Assembly (NCBI GenBank): GCA_008933015.1
Contig: WBXH01000008.1
Span: forward strand, 1-37,105
Length of the DNA stretch: 37,105 nucleotides
Origin: Verrucomicrobiota bacterium
Lineage (GTDB): Bacteria > Verrucomicrobiota > Verrucomicrobiia > Chthoniobacterales > UBA6821
Direction of reading: 5' to 3'
Position 1 is the first letter of the stretch. The number at the start of each line of letters is the position of its first letter. The notes below the pieces were generated by a model, which was not told where the DNA came from, ran no database searches, and was given only the letters and a program-made list of their open reading frames with translations. Positions 6,928 to 17,355 of this stretch are shown in pieces. The position numbers and the translations under genes were made by a program.

Positions 6928-7956
6928 CTACGGGGCTTGTGAGACTACCCCTCGGTTTTCCAGGATACGGAAGGCACTCTTGGCTGCACCCAGGAGTGCC
7001 GTTTCGTCGTTGAGAACCACTTTAATAGGCATTGTTTCCAAGAGAGGACGTAGTCTTCCCTTATTGAGGAAACTTTCCAAGAATAAGGGACGGCGGAGCA
7101 AGTCAATGATTTTAGGGGGAATTCCGCCACCCAAGAAGACTCCTCCGGTTGCCATGGTTTTTAACGCCATATTGGAGCACTCAGCTCCGAGTGCCTGCAC
7201 GAAGAGATCCATCGCCATTTGACAGAGGGAAGAGGAGCCGTCCGCCGCATGCCTGTCGATTACGGCAGCAGCATCTTCTCTCTTCATACTCTCCGCAATT
7301 TCCTCCTTTTCGACTCCCCGACCAGTGTCGCGGAGGAATCGATAAATGTTTGCAATACCCATGCCCGAGACCACACGTTCAAAACTGACACGCCCGTACT
7401 CCCTCCTCAGATATGTCAGAAGATCGTGCTGGAGTTCATCGGTTGGTGCAAAGTCGGCGTGGCCCCCCTCGCATGCCCAAGCGGTGTGACGAAAACCATC
7501 CCAGAAAAGGCCGGCTTCACCAAGGCCTGTTCCCGGGGCTATGACACACTGATTCCCAACTGTTGATCCAGAACCAACTTGAAGCGTGGCGAGGTCACTC
7601 TCTTGAAGGGCCGAGAGGCCGTAGGCCGTCGATTCCAAATCGTTGAGAACCGAAACGTGTGGGATGCCAAGAAGCTTCGGAAGAGCCTTGATTTCAATGT
7701 TCCATCCAAGATTACTGGCCTTGACCATGCCACCAACATTTGGTCCTGGTACGCCGAATGCCGCTGCCATCAGGGGAGCTTCCACTGGAATTCCTTTCAG
7801 GAAAAGATGGACCATTTCCTCGATCGAACTGTGGTCCGCACTTCGGAACTTGGCAGAATCAACCCTCTCCATTTCCTGAGCGCCACGAAAGATGGCAACG
7901 CGGAAATTTGTCCCCCCGAGATCTCCAGCGAGAATCAACGGGGGCTCATTTTTCAT
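6928..7956 (-). CDS. glk: Glucokinase (bacterial Glk family)
   Basis: Glucokinase phosphorylates glucose with ATP to glucose 6-phosphate in the cytosol. From ATG 7956 the protein has 342 residues. It carries the ATP phosphate-binding motif AGDLGGTNFR (about 10-19), the sugar-binding region SNLGWNI...VLNDLESTAYG with its catalytic Asp, the second phosphate motif APGTGLGEAG, and CEGGHADFAP. This pattern is the Glk (PF02685) family rather than ROK, as the zinc-binding CxCGxxGC motif is absent. An upstream GTG (8004) would add 16 unlike residues. It converges with mrp; serA lies immediately upstream on the same strand, 53 bp from this ATG, so cotranscription is likely. Confidence 0.92.
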   Translation of the reverse strand: MKNEPPLILAGDLGGTNFRVAIFRGAQEMERVDSAKFRSADHSSIEEMVHLFLKGIPVEAPLMAAAFGVPGPNVGGMVKASNLGWNIEIKALPKLLGIPHVSVLNDLESTAYGLSALQESDLATLQVGSGSTVGNQCVIAPGTGLGEAGLFWDGFRHTAWACEGGHADFAPTDELQHDLLTYLRREYGRVSFERVVSGMGIANIYRFLRDTGRGVEKEEIAESMKREDAAAVIDRHAADGSSSLCQMAMDLFVQALGAECSNMALKTMATGGVFLGGGIPPKIIDLLRRPLFLESFLNKGRLRPLLETMPIKVVLNDETALLGAAKSAFRILENRGVVSQAP

Positions 7957-8009
7957 CCTGTGTAAGTCTCTTTTCCTATGCGGCGAATGAGGTGGCAGTA
8001 CCACCGAAA

Positions 8010-9605
8010 CTAGAGACGAATCACTCGAGCCGACGAGATGTCAGCATCAGAGGTTACCTTTGCAAGGAGTGCCTCATCGGGAGCAGAATCAAGATTCAGG
8101 AGGGTCAGAGCCTGCCCGCCGACTTCGTTTCTGCTAAGCGACATGCCCGCTATGTTGACTTTATTCCCCCCGAGCAGGGTGCCAAGATGTCCGACGATTC
8201 CCGGACGATCGCGGTTCTCAAGAAGGAGTAATGTTCCCGAAGGGATTCCCTCAACGAAACGACCATTGACTGTCACGACACGAGGCTTGGAGCCGTAAAG
8301 TGTTCCCCCTACTGATGCTGACACCCCATCCATCTCGATGATCGCCTCGATAAGATCGGTGAACTCAGTGGTTTCACTCTGGCGTGTCTCGACGACTTCC
8401 AGACCAAGATTACGGAGGATTGCTGGGGCATTGACTTGGTTGACCTCTTCACCATGAATGTGACGGAGGAAGCCTGTGACCAATGCCCTGGTGACTGCTG
8501 TGAGATCGAGATCAACGAGTCTTCCACTGTATCGGATTGAGAGTTTTTCAGCCCGCTTTGGTGCAATCTGTGCGAGAAACAGGCCCAACTTACTACCAAG
8601 TTCGATCCAAGGACCAAGCGTGGAAAGGGTCTTGGCATCGATGTTCGGCATGTTGACGGAATTACGGATCTCGCCCTGCAAGAGGGTGGCGCGGACAGCC
8701 TCGGCGATCTCGATTCCTACCAACTCCTGTGCTTCCGCAGTGGAGGCGCCAAGATGGGGTGTCAGAACGAGCGTGTCGATGGAGCGATGAGGCCAGTCTG
8801 CTGTCGGAGGCTCAACCTCAAAGACATCAAGCGCAGCTCCTGCGATCTGGCCGCTACGAAGGCCCTCTGCGAGGACGTTCTCGTCGATGAGACCACCGCG
8901 TGCGCAATTCACGATGCGGACACCTTTTTTTAAGAGGGGCAATTGCTTGGCACCAATCATGTGCATTGTTTCATCCGTCAGCGGCATATGAACGGTTATG
9001 AAGTCGGCGAGGGGAAGAATGTCATCAATCTTTTCCACCACTTCCACTTGGAGTGATTTTGCCTTGCTGGCTGAAATGTAGGGATCATATGCCAGTACCT
9101 TCATGCCGAAGGCGATGGCCCGACGTGCCACTTCAGTGCCGATACGACCCATGCCAAGGATTGCGAGAGTTTTGTCGTAAAGTTCTACTCCCTCGAACTT
9201 CTTACGATCCCATCGTCCCTCCTTCATGCTGGCATTGGCTTGGGGAATATTGCGTGCTACAGAGAGCATCAGCGAGAAGGCGTGCTCGGCCGTGGAGATC
9301 GTGTTGCCGCCTGGTGCATTCATGACAATGACTCCGTGCTTCGTGGCAGCCTCCACGTCGACATTGTCGATTCCCACGCCTGCACGTCCCACTACTTTGA
9401 GATTTTTGGCTGCGGCAAAAACCGCAGGTGTAACCTTAGTCTGACTCCTCACGACGAGACCTGCAAATTCAGGGATAATCTGGATCAACTCGTCTTCCTT
9501 CAGGCCTGTCTTGACAACCACCTCAACAACACCACCTTCTGCAAGGGCTTCAACTCCGCGGCTGGAAATTGGATCTGCGACAAAAACTTTTGGAACCTTA
9601 TTCAT
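8010..9605 (-). CDS. serA: D-3-phosphoglycerate dehydrogenase (long, ACT-domain type)
   Basis: SerA oxidises 3-phosphoglycerate to 3-phosphohydroxypyruvate with NAD+, the first step of serine synthesis. The 531-residue length fits the type with an inserted ASB domain and a C-terminal ACT domain. The NAD-binding glycine motif GMGRIG is at 151-156. The catalytic Arg (NCARGGLID) and His (TPHLGAST) motifs are present, with VVGRAGVGIDNVD before them. The C-terminal LLLLENRDRPGIVGHLGTLL is the ACT domain, so allosteric regulation by serine is possible. The frame continues to a TTG at 9707, but ATG 9605 gives the usual N-terminus KVFVADPIS. Confidence 0.95.
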   Translation of the reverse strand: MNKVPKVFVADPISSRGVEALAEGGVVEVVVKTGLKEDELIQIIPEFAGLVVRSQTKVTPAVFAAAKNLKVVGRAGVGIDNVDVEAATKHGVIVMNAPGGNTISTAEHAFSLMLSVARNIPQANASMKEGRWDRKKFEGVELYDKTLAILGMGRIGTEVARRAIAFGMKVLAYDPYISASKAKSLQVEVVEKIDDILPLADFITVHMPLTDETMHMIGAKQLPLLKKGVRIVNCARGGLIDENVLAEGLRSGQIAGAALDVFEVEPPTADWPHRSIDTLVLTPHLGASTAEAQELVGIEIAEAVRATLLQGEIRNSVNMPNIDAKTLSTLGPWIELGSKLGLFLAQIAPKRAEKLSIRYSGRLVDLDLTAVTRALVTGFLRHIHGEEVNQVNAPAILRNLGLEVVETRQSETTEFTDLIEAIIEMDGVSASVGGTLYGSKPRVVTVNGRFVEGIPSGTLLLLENRDRPGIVGHLGTLLGGNKVNIAGMSLSRNEVGGQALTLLNLDSAPDEALLAKVTSDADISSARVIRL

Positions 9606-9677
9606 GATGGAATGTTGATAATTGTGTGAGTTGGGTGTTGGACCGAACGTTGCTGGAATGGCTGACTCAGAATTAAG

Positions 9678-9707
9678 AACATAGGTTTTACTAGTTGGAG
9701 TGGCCAA
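9678..9707 (-). promoter_or_regulatory. Candidate serA promoter
   Basis: Minus strand: TTGGCC (plus-strand 9702-9707) and TATGTT (9678-9683), spaced 18 bases, lie upstream of the serA ATG at 9605 in a divergent 198-bp intergenic region. Each box matches four of six consensus positions. Confidence 0.3.
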
Positions 9708-9747
9708 CAGGAAAGAGGAAACAAATAAATCTCGTCATCTGCAGGAT

Positions 9748-9776
9748 TTGACCTATCCAAACTGATATCAGATCAT
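9748..9776 (+). promoter_or_regulatory. Candidate promoter of the TPR-like membrane protein gene
   Basis: TTGACC (9748-9753) and GATCAT (9771-9776) are 17 bases apart, 27 bases before ATG 9804. The palindrome TGATATCA (9763-9770) sits in the spacer. A motif match only. Confidence 0.35.
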
Positions 9777-9803
9777 TCGATTTCCTGCTCCCAATTGAAC
9801 ACC

Positions 9804-10964
9804 ATGCAAGAAAATTTATCTTCCACTGACGGCACATCTCAACATCGCCCGTCTGAATTGTCTTCGGAGCGTGGACATACTCCTGAAAAAACATCGGTCA
9901 CGGTGGAGGTGGATGATGCACCGGTATTGGCATCATCAACACAACAAGGGACGCTTTCCTCCGACGTCCCTCGTAGGCGTCGTCGCTCAAGTTCCGAAAG
10001 ACATAAGAACCGAAACAGGACAAAAACATCCGGCAATGCTAGGGAGAGTAGAAAAAAGCAACGTGCCCGAACACGATTTATTCTTCTTACCATTCTTTTT
10101 ATCATTGCCGTGACTGCGTCGCTAGTAATCGGTTTCCTGATCGGCCAACAATCAAAAAAGCGTGAGACCACTGCAAAGATCAGCAATCTGTTGGAAGTCA
10201 TCCCGACATCTGAATCGTTGAGCCAGCTTGATGGGGGTTTTGAGGCTTTGAGGAGAGGGGATGCCCGCAAGGCGATGCTGGATTTTCAAAGTGCCCAAAG
10301 ACTACAGCCATTGTTCGGACTCGACTATTTGGTAGCCGAAGCAGCATTTCTCTCCGATGAGCCATCTTTGGCGCATGACGCCGCAGAGCGTGCCGTGACC
10401 AAGAATGAAATGAGCGCAGAGGCACTTGTCCTAATGGATTTGATTAATTTCAATAAGGAAAAAGCATCCTCTGATGGTGCACCCCGGTTTGCGACACCTT
10501 TTGCATCCTTGGAAAACACTTTACGTAAATATGCGGCCTCACACCCCGCTGATTCAAAAATTTATTATCTTTGGGGCGATTTGCTGGGCTCTCAAGGCTC
10601 CTACAAGAGCGCAATGGACATGTATCACCGTGGTGCCATTCGTGCCGACTCTCTCGCGGATTATTCCGTATTGACCTCTAAGGAGGCTCTAGCGCGGCTC
10701 CAAAGTGAGCCAGACAAATCGCTTCACTCCCTTTCGGAAATTACTGCCATGTCGGGAGAGCAATCGGTGGAGGCTGCCTTCGGTGCTATGCAGCAAAAAA
10801 ACTTTTCGGATGCCCTTCAGTTTTTGGATAGGGCAAAAGATTCCTTCACACCGGAAGTGTTTAGGGAGATTTTGAAGGATCACTCATTTGACCCCTACAG
10901 ATCAAACCCACAACTCAAGGATTTTTTTAAAAAAGAGTCAGAAGTCAAAGCACCCCTTCGCTAA
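9804..10964 (+). CDS. Membrane-anchored protein with TPR-like periplasmic domain, unknown function
   Basis: A 386-residue protein not recognised at family level. The first ~90 residues are polar and then strongly basic (Arg/Lys/Ser-rich, about residues 50-95). One transmembrane helix follows at about 95-118 (ILLTILFIIAVTASLVIGFLIG). The remaining ~270 residues are helical with TPR-like pairs, e.g. GFEALRRGDARKAMLDFQSAQRLQP and WGDLLGSQGSYKSAMDMYHRGA. The topology is N-in with the repeat domain probably in the periplasm, suggesting a scaffold role. ATG 9804 is preferred to the TTG at 9795. It is followed by 130 bp and the ATP synthase operon, so it is probably transcribed separately. Confidence 0.7.
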   Translation: MQENLSSTDGTSQHRPSELSSERGHTPEKTSVTVEVDDAPVLASSTQQGTLSSDVPRRRRRSSSERHKNRNRTKTSGNARESRKKQRARTRFILLTILFIIAVTASLVIGFLIGQQSKKRETTAKISNLLEVIPTSESLSQLDGGFEALRRGDARKAMLDFQSAQRLQPLFGLDYLVAEAAFLSDEPSLAHDAAERAVTKNEMSAEALVLMDLINFNKEKASSDGAPRFATPFASLENTLRKYAASHPADSKIYYLWGDLLGSQGSYKSAMDMYHRGAIRADSLADYSVLTSKEALARLQSEPDKSLHSLSEITAMSGEQSVEAAFGAMQQKNFSDALQFLDRAKDSFTPEVFREILKDHSFDPYRSNPQLKDFFKKESEVKAPLR

Positions 10965-11042
10965 GGATCTAATCTAATGGTGCTTACAAGAGGAATGTAT
11001 GACTTGATTTTTTTGAATAATCCCCCCCTGCGAAAATGGCGC

Positions 11043-11071
11043 TTGCAAGCTCTCTGATTGTTCTTTTTGAT
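11043..11071 (+). promoter_or_regulatory. Candidate promoter of the ATP synthase operon
   Basis: TTGCAA (11043-11048) and TTTGAT (11066-11071) are 17 bases apart and 23 bases upstream of the atpB ATG. Each box matches four of six consensus bases. A C7 run (11022-11028) and the palindrome GCTTGCAAGC (11041-11050) also lie in this 130-bp gap. Tentative. Confidence 0.35.
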
Positions 11072-11094
11072 CCATCTCTCATTTTCTAGTTTTC

Positions 11095-11946
11095 ATGCCC
11101 TTTCCTCACATCTTGATAGCAAGCGCAGAACTTTCTGCAGAGACTCCCGAGTTTTTAACCAACTCGTTTTTGTCATGGTTGACGAATTCGATTCTCGTGA
11201 CTGCTCTCGTCTTGGGTGGCATCGTCTGGATGGTTCGCTCCTGTACACGCAAAATCGAATTGATTCCAGGGTCTGGACAAAACTTTCTTGAGGCGTTGGT
11301 CGAGGGTTTCTATGGAGCTGTGGAGGGCATCCTTGGCGATAAAATGACAAAGAGGTCATTTGGCCTTCTTGGTACTCTCTTTATTTTCATTCTTATCTCG
11401 AATTGGTTCGGTCTTCTGCCCGGAGTTGGTTCGATCGGGTGGGGTGTCAAGGATGGTTTTCTATCCTTGAGCACACTTCAGACACCTCTTCTGCGTCCGG
11501 GCACCGCCGACATGAATATGACAATCGCCATGTCTGTTGTCTCCATGGTGCTCTGGTTTTACTGGACCATGCAGGTCACCGGTCCAGTCGCCTTCATTAA
11601 GGAACTCTTCGGGGTGAAGGGAGGGATGACTGGTCCGATTCTTTTCCTGTTGGTCCCGCTCTTTCTTTTTGTAGGCGTTCTTGAAGTCGTCTCCATCCTT
11701 GTTCGTCCCGTTTCTCTTTCCTTACGACTCTACGGTAATATCTTCGCAGGAGAGAACATGCTAGCGACCATGATCAATATCGGACACCTCTTTCACTGTC
11801 CCCAGTGGCTGACTTCCGTACTGAGTTGCATCGTACCGGTACCCTTCTATTTTCTGGAGTTGCTCATCGGTTTCCTTCAAGCCATGGTTTTCACACTTCT
11901 CGTCCTCGTTTACCTCCAACTTTCTACAACGCACGAGGAACACTGA
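11095..11946 (+). CDS. atpB: ATP synthase F0 subunit a
   Basis: Subunit a is the membrane stator subunit with the half-channels for protons. The 283-residue protein has multiple membrane helices and the family hallmark SLRLYGNIFAGE with the essential Arg at about residue 211. NWFGLLPG near residue 103 is also typical. It is the first gene of the F-type operon; no atpI/atpZ precedes it. The ATG at 11095 has no Shine-Dalgarno sequence before it. A signal-like N-terminus is not clear. The next gene, atpE, starts 89 bp downstream. Confidence 0.95.
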   Translation: MPFPHILIASAELSAETPEFLTNSFLSWLTNSILVTALVLGGIVWMVRSCTRKIELIPGSGQNFLEALVEGFYGAVEGILGDKMTKRSFGLLGTLFIFILISNWFGLLPGVGSIGWGVKDGFLSLSTLQTPLLRPGTADMNMTIAMSVVSMVLWFYWTMQVTGPVAFIKELFGVKGGMTGPILFLLVPLFLFVGVLEVVSILVRPVSLSLRLYGNIFAGENMLATMINIGHLFHCPQWLTSVLSCIVPVPFYFLELLIGFLQAMVFTLLVLVYLQLSTTHEEH

Positions 11947-12035
11947 TTAGATTTTTCAAAGACTTTTGACCATTGGGACCATGCGGGACGTGGACAAGGG
12001 TCGGAAACAACACAAACCAACATACACACACGTAC

Positions 12036-12275
12036 ATGCTAACCACAATCATCGCTGAAGCCGTTACCACGGCAGGAGTGACCGGAAGTTTCACTCTTGG
12101 TGTCGCCGGCGCAGGATCCGCAATCGGCATCGGTCTCATCGGAGCCCGCATGGTCGAGGCTATCGGCCGCAATCCCGGAACTCTCCCCAAAGTTCTCATG
12201 ATCGGCATTCTAACCATCGCGTTAGCTGAGGCTATTGCGATCTTCGGATTGATCTTCGCCTTCCAGGGCCGTTAA
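12036..12275 (+). CDS. atpE: ATP synthase F0 subunit c
   Basis: A 79-residue two-helix proteolipid that forms the rotor ring. Helix 1 carries the glycine/alanine packing motif (GVAGAGSAIGIGLIGA), the polar loop has RNPG, and helix 2 carries the ion-binding carboxylate E65 in LAEAIAIFG. The Glu is followed by Ala, without the Ser/Thr and Gln ligands seen in Na+-binding c subunits, so a proton-coupled ring is expected. The frame is open to ATG 11973, but those extra residues do not resemble subunit c; ATG 12036 is preferred. Its leader is rich in CA with no Shine-Dalgarno sequence. Confidence 0.95.
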   Translation: MLTTIIAEAVTTAGVTGSFTLGVAGAGSAIGIGLIGARMVEAIGRNPGTLPKVLMIGILTIALAEAIAIFGLIFAFQGR

Positions 12276-12293
12276 GAAAAAGTCCTTTGCCTA

Positions 12294-12323
12294 GGGGTGC
12301 CTTTCCTCAAAGGGAGGCACCCC
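12294..12323 (+). other. Intercistronic hairpin between atpE and atpF
   Basis: GGGGTGCCT (12294-12302) pairs perfectly with AGGCACCCC (12315-12323), a 9-bp GC-rich stem with a 12-base loop. No T-run follows, so it is not a classical terminator. Its place, directly after the gene whose product is needed in the most copies, suggests an mRNA stabiliser or a partial-termination or processing site. Confidence 0.6.
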
Positions 12324-12374
12324 GAAGCAGCTTACCGCCAGTTTTCGCTTTAACCCAAGAGAGTCACCCAGCAG

Positions 12375-12878
12375 ATGTTTATTGAAATCCTAAGCAAATT
12401 CGGAGTTGATTGGCCGCACTTCATTGCCCAGTTGGTCCTCTTTCTCATCGTTTACTTCGTCCTCAACAAGTACGCCTTCGCTCCTTTGCTTAAGATCCTT
12501 GAGGAGCGTCGCAAGCGCATTGAGGAAGGGCAACTGAACGCCGAGAAGATCAAGATGCAGTTGGCTGAGGCCGAACTCCGGTACCAAGAGGTTCTTCGCA
12601 AGGCTAACGACGATGCTCATCATCTTGTCGAGGAATCCCGAAAAAACAACGAGGCCTTTTCCCAGCGGGAGATGGAAAGAGCTATGAAGGAGTCGGCAGC
12701 CATTGTGGAGCGAGCGCGTCACGAGATAACATCCGAGCGCAATCGCATGGTGGACGAGGTGAAGAGAGAGATGGTTTCTCTTGTCGTCAGGACCACGGCC
12801 CAGGTAGCTGGCAAAATTCTTTCACCCGAAGACCAGAAGCGTCTCAGCGAGGAAGCCTCCAAGGAGCTTTCATCCTAG
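12375..12878 (+). CDS. atpF: ATP synthase F0 subunit b
   Basis: Subunit b is the peripheral stalk linking F0 to F1. The 167-residue protein has one N-terminal membrane helix (FIAQLVLFLIVYFVLNKYAFAPL, about residues 16-38), followed by a long charged helical region with LKILEERRKRIEEGQ that would form a coiled-coil dimer. The C-terminus (VRTTAQVAGKILSPEDQKRLSEEA) is typical and contacts subunit delta. Only one b-type gene is present, so a homodimer is expected. It follows atpE after 99 bp that contain a hairpin. Confidence 0.93.
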   Translation: MFIEILSKFGVDWPHFIAQLVLFLIVYFVLNKYAFAPLLKILEERRKRIEEGQLNAEKIKMQLAEAELRYQEVLRKANDDAHHLVEESRKNNEAFSQREMERAMKESAAIVERARHEITSERNRMVDEVKREMVSLVVRTTAQVAGKILSPEDQKRLSEEASKELSS

Positions 12879-12910
12879 GTTTCACCGAGAATTTGTATTA
12901 TTGAACCACG

Positions 12911-13300
12911 ATGCAGATCCCGAAGGAAGCAAAACGCCAAGCACGAGAACTCTTCGAGTCTTCCCTTGATGATTCTGGCCGTCCAGATCATGGCAAAGTG
13001 CTTTCCATCGCAGATCTTGTGACAAAAGCATCACCGCGTCACTCCGTTCAGATTCTTAGAGAGTTCGCGCGCCTGATCCGACTAGAGACGGCCAAGCATC
13101 ACGCCGTGATAGAGAGTGCTGCAACCCTTGACCCTGCCACGCGTGACTCAATCCTGAAGTCTCTCCAAGCCAGGGATGGTGGGGCGGTTACAATCGATGT
13201 CAAGGTCGACCCCTCACTGATTGGCGGTGCGCGCATCCGACTTGGAAGTGAAGTCTGGGATGCCTCTGTGCTATCACGTCTCAACGCCCTGAGTTCTTAA
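12911..13300 (+). CDS. atpH: ATP synthase F1 subunit delta, short form
   Basis: Subunit delta joins the peripheral stalk to the top of F1. The C-terminal hallmark VDPSLIGGARIRLGSEVWDASVLSRL is clear, but the protein has only 129 residues against roughly 175-185 in most bacteria. The N-terminus (AKRQARELFESSL) resembles the first helix of the usual six-helix domain. About 50 residues of that bundle appear to be missing before ILREFARLIRLE. The frame shows no frameshift and synteny (b-delta-alpha) is intact, so it is probably a functional compact form. The start ATG 12911 has no upstream in-frame alternative that restores the missing part. Confidence 0.82.
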   Translation: MQIPKEAKRQARELFESSLDDSGRPDHGKVLSIADLVTKASPRHSVQILREFARLIRLETAKHHAVIESAATLDPATRDSILKSLQARDGGAVTIDVKVDPSLIGGARIRLGSEVWDASVLSRLNALSS

Positions 13301-13353
13301 TCAACGCCATTTCCTGATAACAGTTACCAATCACCTTTCAAAACACACAAACC

Positions 13354-14889
13354 ATGAGCAACCTCCTGCAAGAACTTGAAGCAAAAATCAGCGGTCTATC
13401 CAATGCGACAGCCGCAAAATCCAATGTTGGAACAGTCCGTGAGATCGGTGACGGTGTCGCCCGCATCGAGGGGCTTGGCGGCGTCATGCTCAATGAGATG
13501 CTTGAGTTTCCGGGAGGAATCTATGGCCTCGCGCTGAACCTTGAGGAAACCGAGGTCGGCGCAATTATTCTGGGTGATTACACGTCGATTTCCGAGGGTG
13601 ACGAGGTGAAGACCACCGGCCGACTCCTCGAAGTTCCGGTCGGCAAGGAACTCCTTGGTCGCGTGGTTGATTCACTCGGACAACCCATCGATGGAAAGGG
13701 ACCAATTCAGTCAAAATCTTTCTATCCTGTTGAAAAAATAGCTCCCGGCATCATCAAGCGCCAGAGCGTCAGTCAACCTCTCAGCACGGGTATCATGTCC
13801 GTCGATGCGATGATTCCCATCGGCAGGGGGCAACGCGAGCTCATCATCGGTGATCGTGCCACCGGCAAGACAACCATTGCGATCGACACGATTATCAATC
13901 AGGCGAACATTAACCGCGCCGGTGAGTCGTCTGGCAATCCCTCCTTCCGTCCCGTCTACAGCATCTATGTCGGTGTTGGTCAGAAGAACGCCAACATTGC
14001 CCGGGTTGTTGACACGCTCTCCTCCCACGATGCTCTCAAGTATACGATCATTGTCTCGGCTCCCGCATCCGACAGCGCCACAAACCAGTACCTTGCCCCC
14101 TTCTCGGGAGCGGCAATGGGTGAGTGGTTCATGGACAACGGCATGGATGCACTGATTGTTTTTGATGATCTCTCCAAGCATGCAGTGGCATATCGCCAGA
14201 TCTCCCTTCTTCTCAAGCGCCCCTCGGGTCGTGAGGCTTATCCCGGCGATGTGTTCTATCTCCACAGCCGCCTTCTTGAGCGTTCCGCCCGTCTCAGTGA
14301 AAAGGCAGGTAATGGATCCCTCACAGCCCTTCCTATCATCGAGACCCAGGCCGGAGATGTCTCGGCCTACATTCCTACAAACGTCATCTCTATCACGGAT
14401 GGCCAGATTTACCTTGAGACTGATCTGTTCTATCAGGGCATTCGTCCTGCCATTTCGGTGGGTCTCTCCGTCTCCCGAGTCGGTTCGGCTGCACAGATCA
14501 AGGCAACCAAACAGGTGGCTGGAAAACTCAAGGGTGATCTTGCGCAGTTCCGTGAGCTTGCGGCATTCGCCCAGTTTGGCAGTGATCTTGATGCCCGGAC
14601 CAAGTCTCAACTGGATCGTGGAGGCCGGATCGTGGAACTCTTTAAGCAGCACCAGTACAACCCTATTTCCGTGGAGCTTCAGGTAGCCATTCTATGGGCT
14701 ATGCAGAAGGGTTATTTTGATGCGATTCCAGTTGAGCGTGTGAAGGATTTCCAGAACCAACTTACCGAGTTTATGAAAACCCGTAAGGAGCCCGTACTTG
14801 AGAGCATTCATAACAAGGGTGCCATCGATGCCGATATTGAGAAGGCACTCACTGCAGCCGTTGACGAGTTCAAGGTCATCTTCCGCTAA
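13354..14889 (+). CDS. atpA: ATP synthase F1 subunit alpha
   Basis: Non-catalytic nucleotide-binding subunit of F1. The 511-residue length is usual. Walker [10 protein letters not shown] lies at about 166-174, with the beta-barrel N-terminus [17 protein letters not shown] and the segment [15 protein letters not shown] that carries the conserved Arg (arginine finger) contacting the beta active site. It has the A/C-rich leader AAAACACACAAACC before the ATG and no Shine-Dalgarno sequence. C-ending codons are frequent, as expected of a highly expressed gene. Confidence 0.97.
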   Translation: MSNLLQELEAKISGLSNATAAKSNVGTVREIGDGVARIEGLGGVMLNEMLEFPGGIYGLALNLEETEVGAIILGDYTSISEGDEVKTTGRLLEVPVGKELLGRVVDSLGQPIDGKGPIQSKSFYPVEKIAPGIIKRQSVSQPLSTGIMSVDAMIPIGRGQRELIIGDRATGKTTIAIDTIINQANINRAGESSGNPSFRPVYSIYVGVGQKNANIARVVDTLSSHDALKYTIIVSAPASDSATNQYLAPFSGAAMGEWFMDNGMDALIVFDDLSKHAVAYRQISLLLKRPSGREAYPGDVFYLHSRLLERSARLSEKAGNGSLTALPIIETQAGDVSAYIPTNVISITDGQIYLETDLFYQGIRPAISVGLSVSRVGSAAQIKATKQVAGKLKGDLAQFRELAAFAQFGSDLDARTKSQLDRGGRIVELFKQHQYNPISVELQVAILWAMQKGYFDAIPVERVKDFQNQLTEFMKTRKEPVLESIHNKGAIDADIEKALTAAVDEFKVIFR

Positions 14890-14930
14890 CCACTCGGTCA
14901 TTTCGCCAGCACAACGCATACGAGTAGCTC

Positions 14931-15806
14931 ATGGCTAATACCCGCGACATCCGCCGACGCATCAAGTCGGTCAAGAACACTGCCCAGATCACAAAGGCAA
15001 TGCAGATGGTCGCCGCATCCAAGATGCGCAAGGCTCAACAGGCTGCACTCGCCGGACATCCCTACTCTCAGATCCTCAATCGTGTACTTGTTTCCTTGCG
15101 CGATATGGTGAGTGCGGATTCCCATCCGTTACTGGAGGTTCGCCCCGTAAAAAAAACGCTGGTCCTTCTTGTTACCTCCGACAAGGGTCTCTGCGGTGCG
15201 CTCAACACTAACGTGCTTCGTGAGGCAGCGCAACTCGACCAGGGAAACACGCTTTTTGTAGCCTCTGGAAAAAAGGGGGCTTCTTTCCTTGCGAGAACTG
15301 GGCGCAAAATGATCGCTGATTTTGCCCTTCCGGATAATCCAACCTTTCTGCAAACCAAGGCGATATCCAGGTTTTGTCTAGAGAAGTTTCTTTCCGGTGA
15401 GGTCGATCGTGTGAATGTGCTCTACCCCAAGTTTGTGAACACATTGGTTCAGAAGCCCCAACTTGTCACCCTTCTGCCCATCACTGACGAGAAGGCTGAG
15501 GGTGTCTCTCCGACTGGTGCTGAAATTGCTGGTTCAGAGGCAACGGGAGCCCAGTTCTTGTTTGAACCGGATGCGGACGAGGTCCTGAACTCGGTTCTTC
15601 CTTACTACTTCCACTTCGAGGTGTTCCAGATGATCCTTGATGCCCGTGCCTCCGAACAGAGCGCCCGTATGGTTGCGATGAAGAGCGCAACGGACAATGC
15701 GAAGGGTCTCGTGAAGGATCTCACCCTGGAGTATAACAAGGCCCGTCAGGCCAGTATCACGACCGAACTCCTTGAAATCACAACGGCCCAGATGGCCCTT
15801 GCATAA
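14931..15806 (+). CDS. atpG: ATP synthase F1 subunit gamma
   Basis: Central rotor shaft of F1. The 291-residue protein starts with RDIRRRIKSVKNTAQITKAMQMVAASKMRKAQ, the conserved N-terminal coiled-coil helix, and ends with the matching C-terminal helix (MKSATDNAKGLVKDLTLEYNKARQASITTELLEI). The middle Rossmann-like domain has LLVTSDKGLCGALN. Size and both helices are normal; no sign of damage. It lies 41 bp after atpA. Confidence 0.96.
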   Translation: MANTRDIRRRIKSVKNTAQITKAMQMVAASKMRKAQQAALAGHPYSQILNRVLVSLRDMVSADSHPLLEVRPVKKTLVLLVTSDKGLCGALNTNVLREAAQLDQGNTLFVASGKKGASFLARTGRKMIADFALPDNPTFLQTKAISRFCLEKFLSGEVDRVNVLYPKFVNTLVQKPQLVTLLPITDEKAEGVSPTGAEIAGSEATGAQFLFEPDADEVLNSVLPYYFHFEVFQMILDARASEQSARMVAMKSATDNAKGLVKDLTLEYNKARQASITTELLEITTAQMALA

Positions 15807-15858
15807 AAATAATCATCCGACTTTCAGATTTCCTATCAACTCTTTTAAAATCGAATAA

Positions 15859-17355
<1,497 letters not shown>

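Noticed and set aside
9606-9707. 34-residue N-terminal extension of SerA from a TTG start
   Set aside because: It passes through the likely promoter region and is not part of the SerA family; ATG 9605 matches the usual start.
11973-12035. N-terminal extension of subunit c from ATG 11973
   Set aside because: The added residues are polar and unlike any subunit c leader; ATG 12036 gives a standard two-helix proteolipid.
13711-14652. 313-residue open frame on the minus strand
   Set aside because: It is entirely antisense to atpA, which is certain; its translation has no recognisable domain and reflects codon bias of the sense gene.
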